Both the position numbers and the translations under genes were made by a program. Positions 19,963-20,556 of a DNA stretch of 20,556 nt are shown here, piece by piece. Numbering within the stretch: the first letter of the stretch is position 1; every line of letters begins with the position of its first letter. The DNA is from an uncultured Clostridia bacterium (GTDB lineage: Bacteria; Bacillota; Clostridia; Oscillospirales; Ruminococcaceae), in contig CAMEQX010000003.1 in NCBI GenBank assembly GCA_945933905.1, positions 1 to 20,556 on the forward strand. Direction: 5' to 3'. Below the pieces are notes generated by a model, which saw only the letters and a list, made by a program, of their open reading frames with translations, did no database searches and was not told where the DNA came from.

Positions 19963-20556
19963 ATGAAAGAAAAGTACAATGTGGGAATTATCGGAGCAAC
20001 GGGAATGGTAGGACAGCGTTTTGCTATTCTTCTTGAAAATCACCCGTGGTTTAACGTGAAGGTGCTTGCGGCGTCCTCGCGTTCGGCGGGAAAGACCTAT
20101 AAAGAGGCTGTCGGGGAGCGTTGGTTTATGGACGTTCCGATGCCTAAGAGTATGGAAAATATGGTTGTTAAGGACGCAGAGGCTGACGTTAATGAAATCG
20201 CTTCCGAGGTTGATTTCGTATTCTGCGCTGTTAATATGAAGAAGGACGAAATCAAGGCTCTCGAGGAGAAGTACGCAAAGGCAGAGTGCCCCGTTATGTC
20301 CAACAACTCCGCAAACCGCGGTGTTTCCGATGTTCCGATGATTATTCCCGAGGTAAACGCAGACCACGCGGCTGTTATCGAAACGCAGAAAAAGCGCCTC
20401 GGCACAAAGCGCGGCTTTATTTCGGTAAAGTCAAACTGCTCCATTCAGAGCTATGTTCCTGCCCTTGAACCGCTGAGAAAGTTCGGCATCACCAAGGTGC
20501 TTGCCTGCACATATCAGGCAATCTCCGGCGCCGGCAAGACTTTTGAGACCTGGCCC
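19963..20556 (+). CDS. asd: Aspartate-semialdehyde dehydrogenase, N-terminal part (runs off the right edge)
   Basis: 198 codons visible. The enzyme reduces aspartyl phosphate to aspartate semialdehyde with NADPH, the branch point to lysine, threonine and methionine. VGIIGATGMVGQRF (about 7-20) is the nucleotide-binding loop, and C159 in VKSNCSIQ is the catalytic cysteine. The 'SNCSIQ' form and 'CTYQAISGAGKTFETWP' resemble the archaeal/fungal-type branch (longer, about 350-360 residues) more than the E. coli type. The start ATG follows AAAGGAAGG. The lysine riboswitch upstream confirms the pathway. Codon use looks like that of neighbouring chromosomal genes. Confidence 0.95.
   Translation, partial: MKEKYNVGIIGATGMVGQRFAILLENHPWFNVKVLAASSRSAGKTYKEAVGERWFMDVPMPKSMENMVVKDAEADVNEIASEVDFVFCAVNMKKDEIKALEEKYAKAECPVMSNNSANRGVSDVPMIIPEVNADHAAVIETQKKRLGTKRGFISVKSNCSIQSYVPALEPLRKFGITKVLACTYQAISGAGKTFETWP

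Overview
The window looks like chromosome from a moderate-GC anaerobic Clostridia, probably a gut Oscillospirales/Ruminococcaceae-type organism. This is inferred from gene content: a TM1266-family hydrogenase-system regulator, the ATP-grasp/alpha-E/transglutaminase cluster, a TnpV protein, a lysine riboswitch before asd, and AGGAGG-type ribosome binding sites. It has two parts: one end of an integrated mobile element (1 to about 5948) and chromosomal DNA (about 5949 to 20556).

Element, 1-5948. All genes are on the minus strand. Reading leftwards: a tyrosine recombinase beside a 45-bp tRNA-Asn(GUU) 3'-end remnant (the attachment site), a tRNA-like cloverleaf, a 23-codon peptide, a small unknown protein, two unknown proteins with paired transmembrane segments, an unusual fusion of sigma-70 region 4 to an RNA polymerase alpha C-terminal domain, a double-XRE repressor-like protein, two small membrane proteins, and the first codons of a ParA-type ATPase that runs off the left edge. 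Two non-coding families punctuate this block. One is an 18-bp palindrome (TGTGCTAYATRTAGCACA), found at seven sites; five of these lie about 20 bp upstream of a start codon. The other is a roughly 57-60 bp multi-hairpin element after gene ends, in three copies; one copy has a completely different but still paired outer stem. Together they suggest a self-contained element-wide regulatory system that I cannot match to a named one.

Accessory strip, 5949-9306. Next come the tRNA terminator, a promoter-driven candidate small RNA of unknown class, a zeta-toxin-family kinase without a visible antitoxin gene, two tandem promoter-sRNA-terminator units made from a near-identical 53-bp duplication, a TnpV-family protein and a lipoprotein.

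Core genes, 9540-20556. A plus-strand cluster (circularly permuted ATP-grasp, alpha-E, transglutaminase, two AstE/AspA-like genes) appears to be decaying. The ATP-grasp gene lacks its 5' end, alpha-E has an in-frame TAA, and the first AstE/AspA gene is only a C-terminal remnant. On the minus strand follows an operon of a TM1266-family regulator, a lipoprotein substrate-binding protein, a permease and an ATPase. It is preceded by a leader with a terminator and a competing antiterminator. Next are an AI-2E-family exporter, an amidohydrolase and queA. The window ends in asd, controlled by a lysine riboswitch with a terminator.
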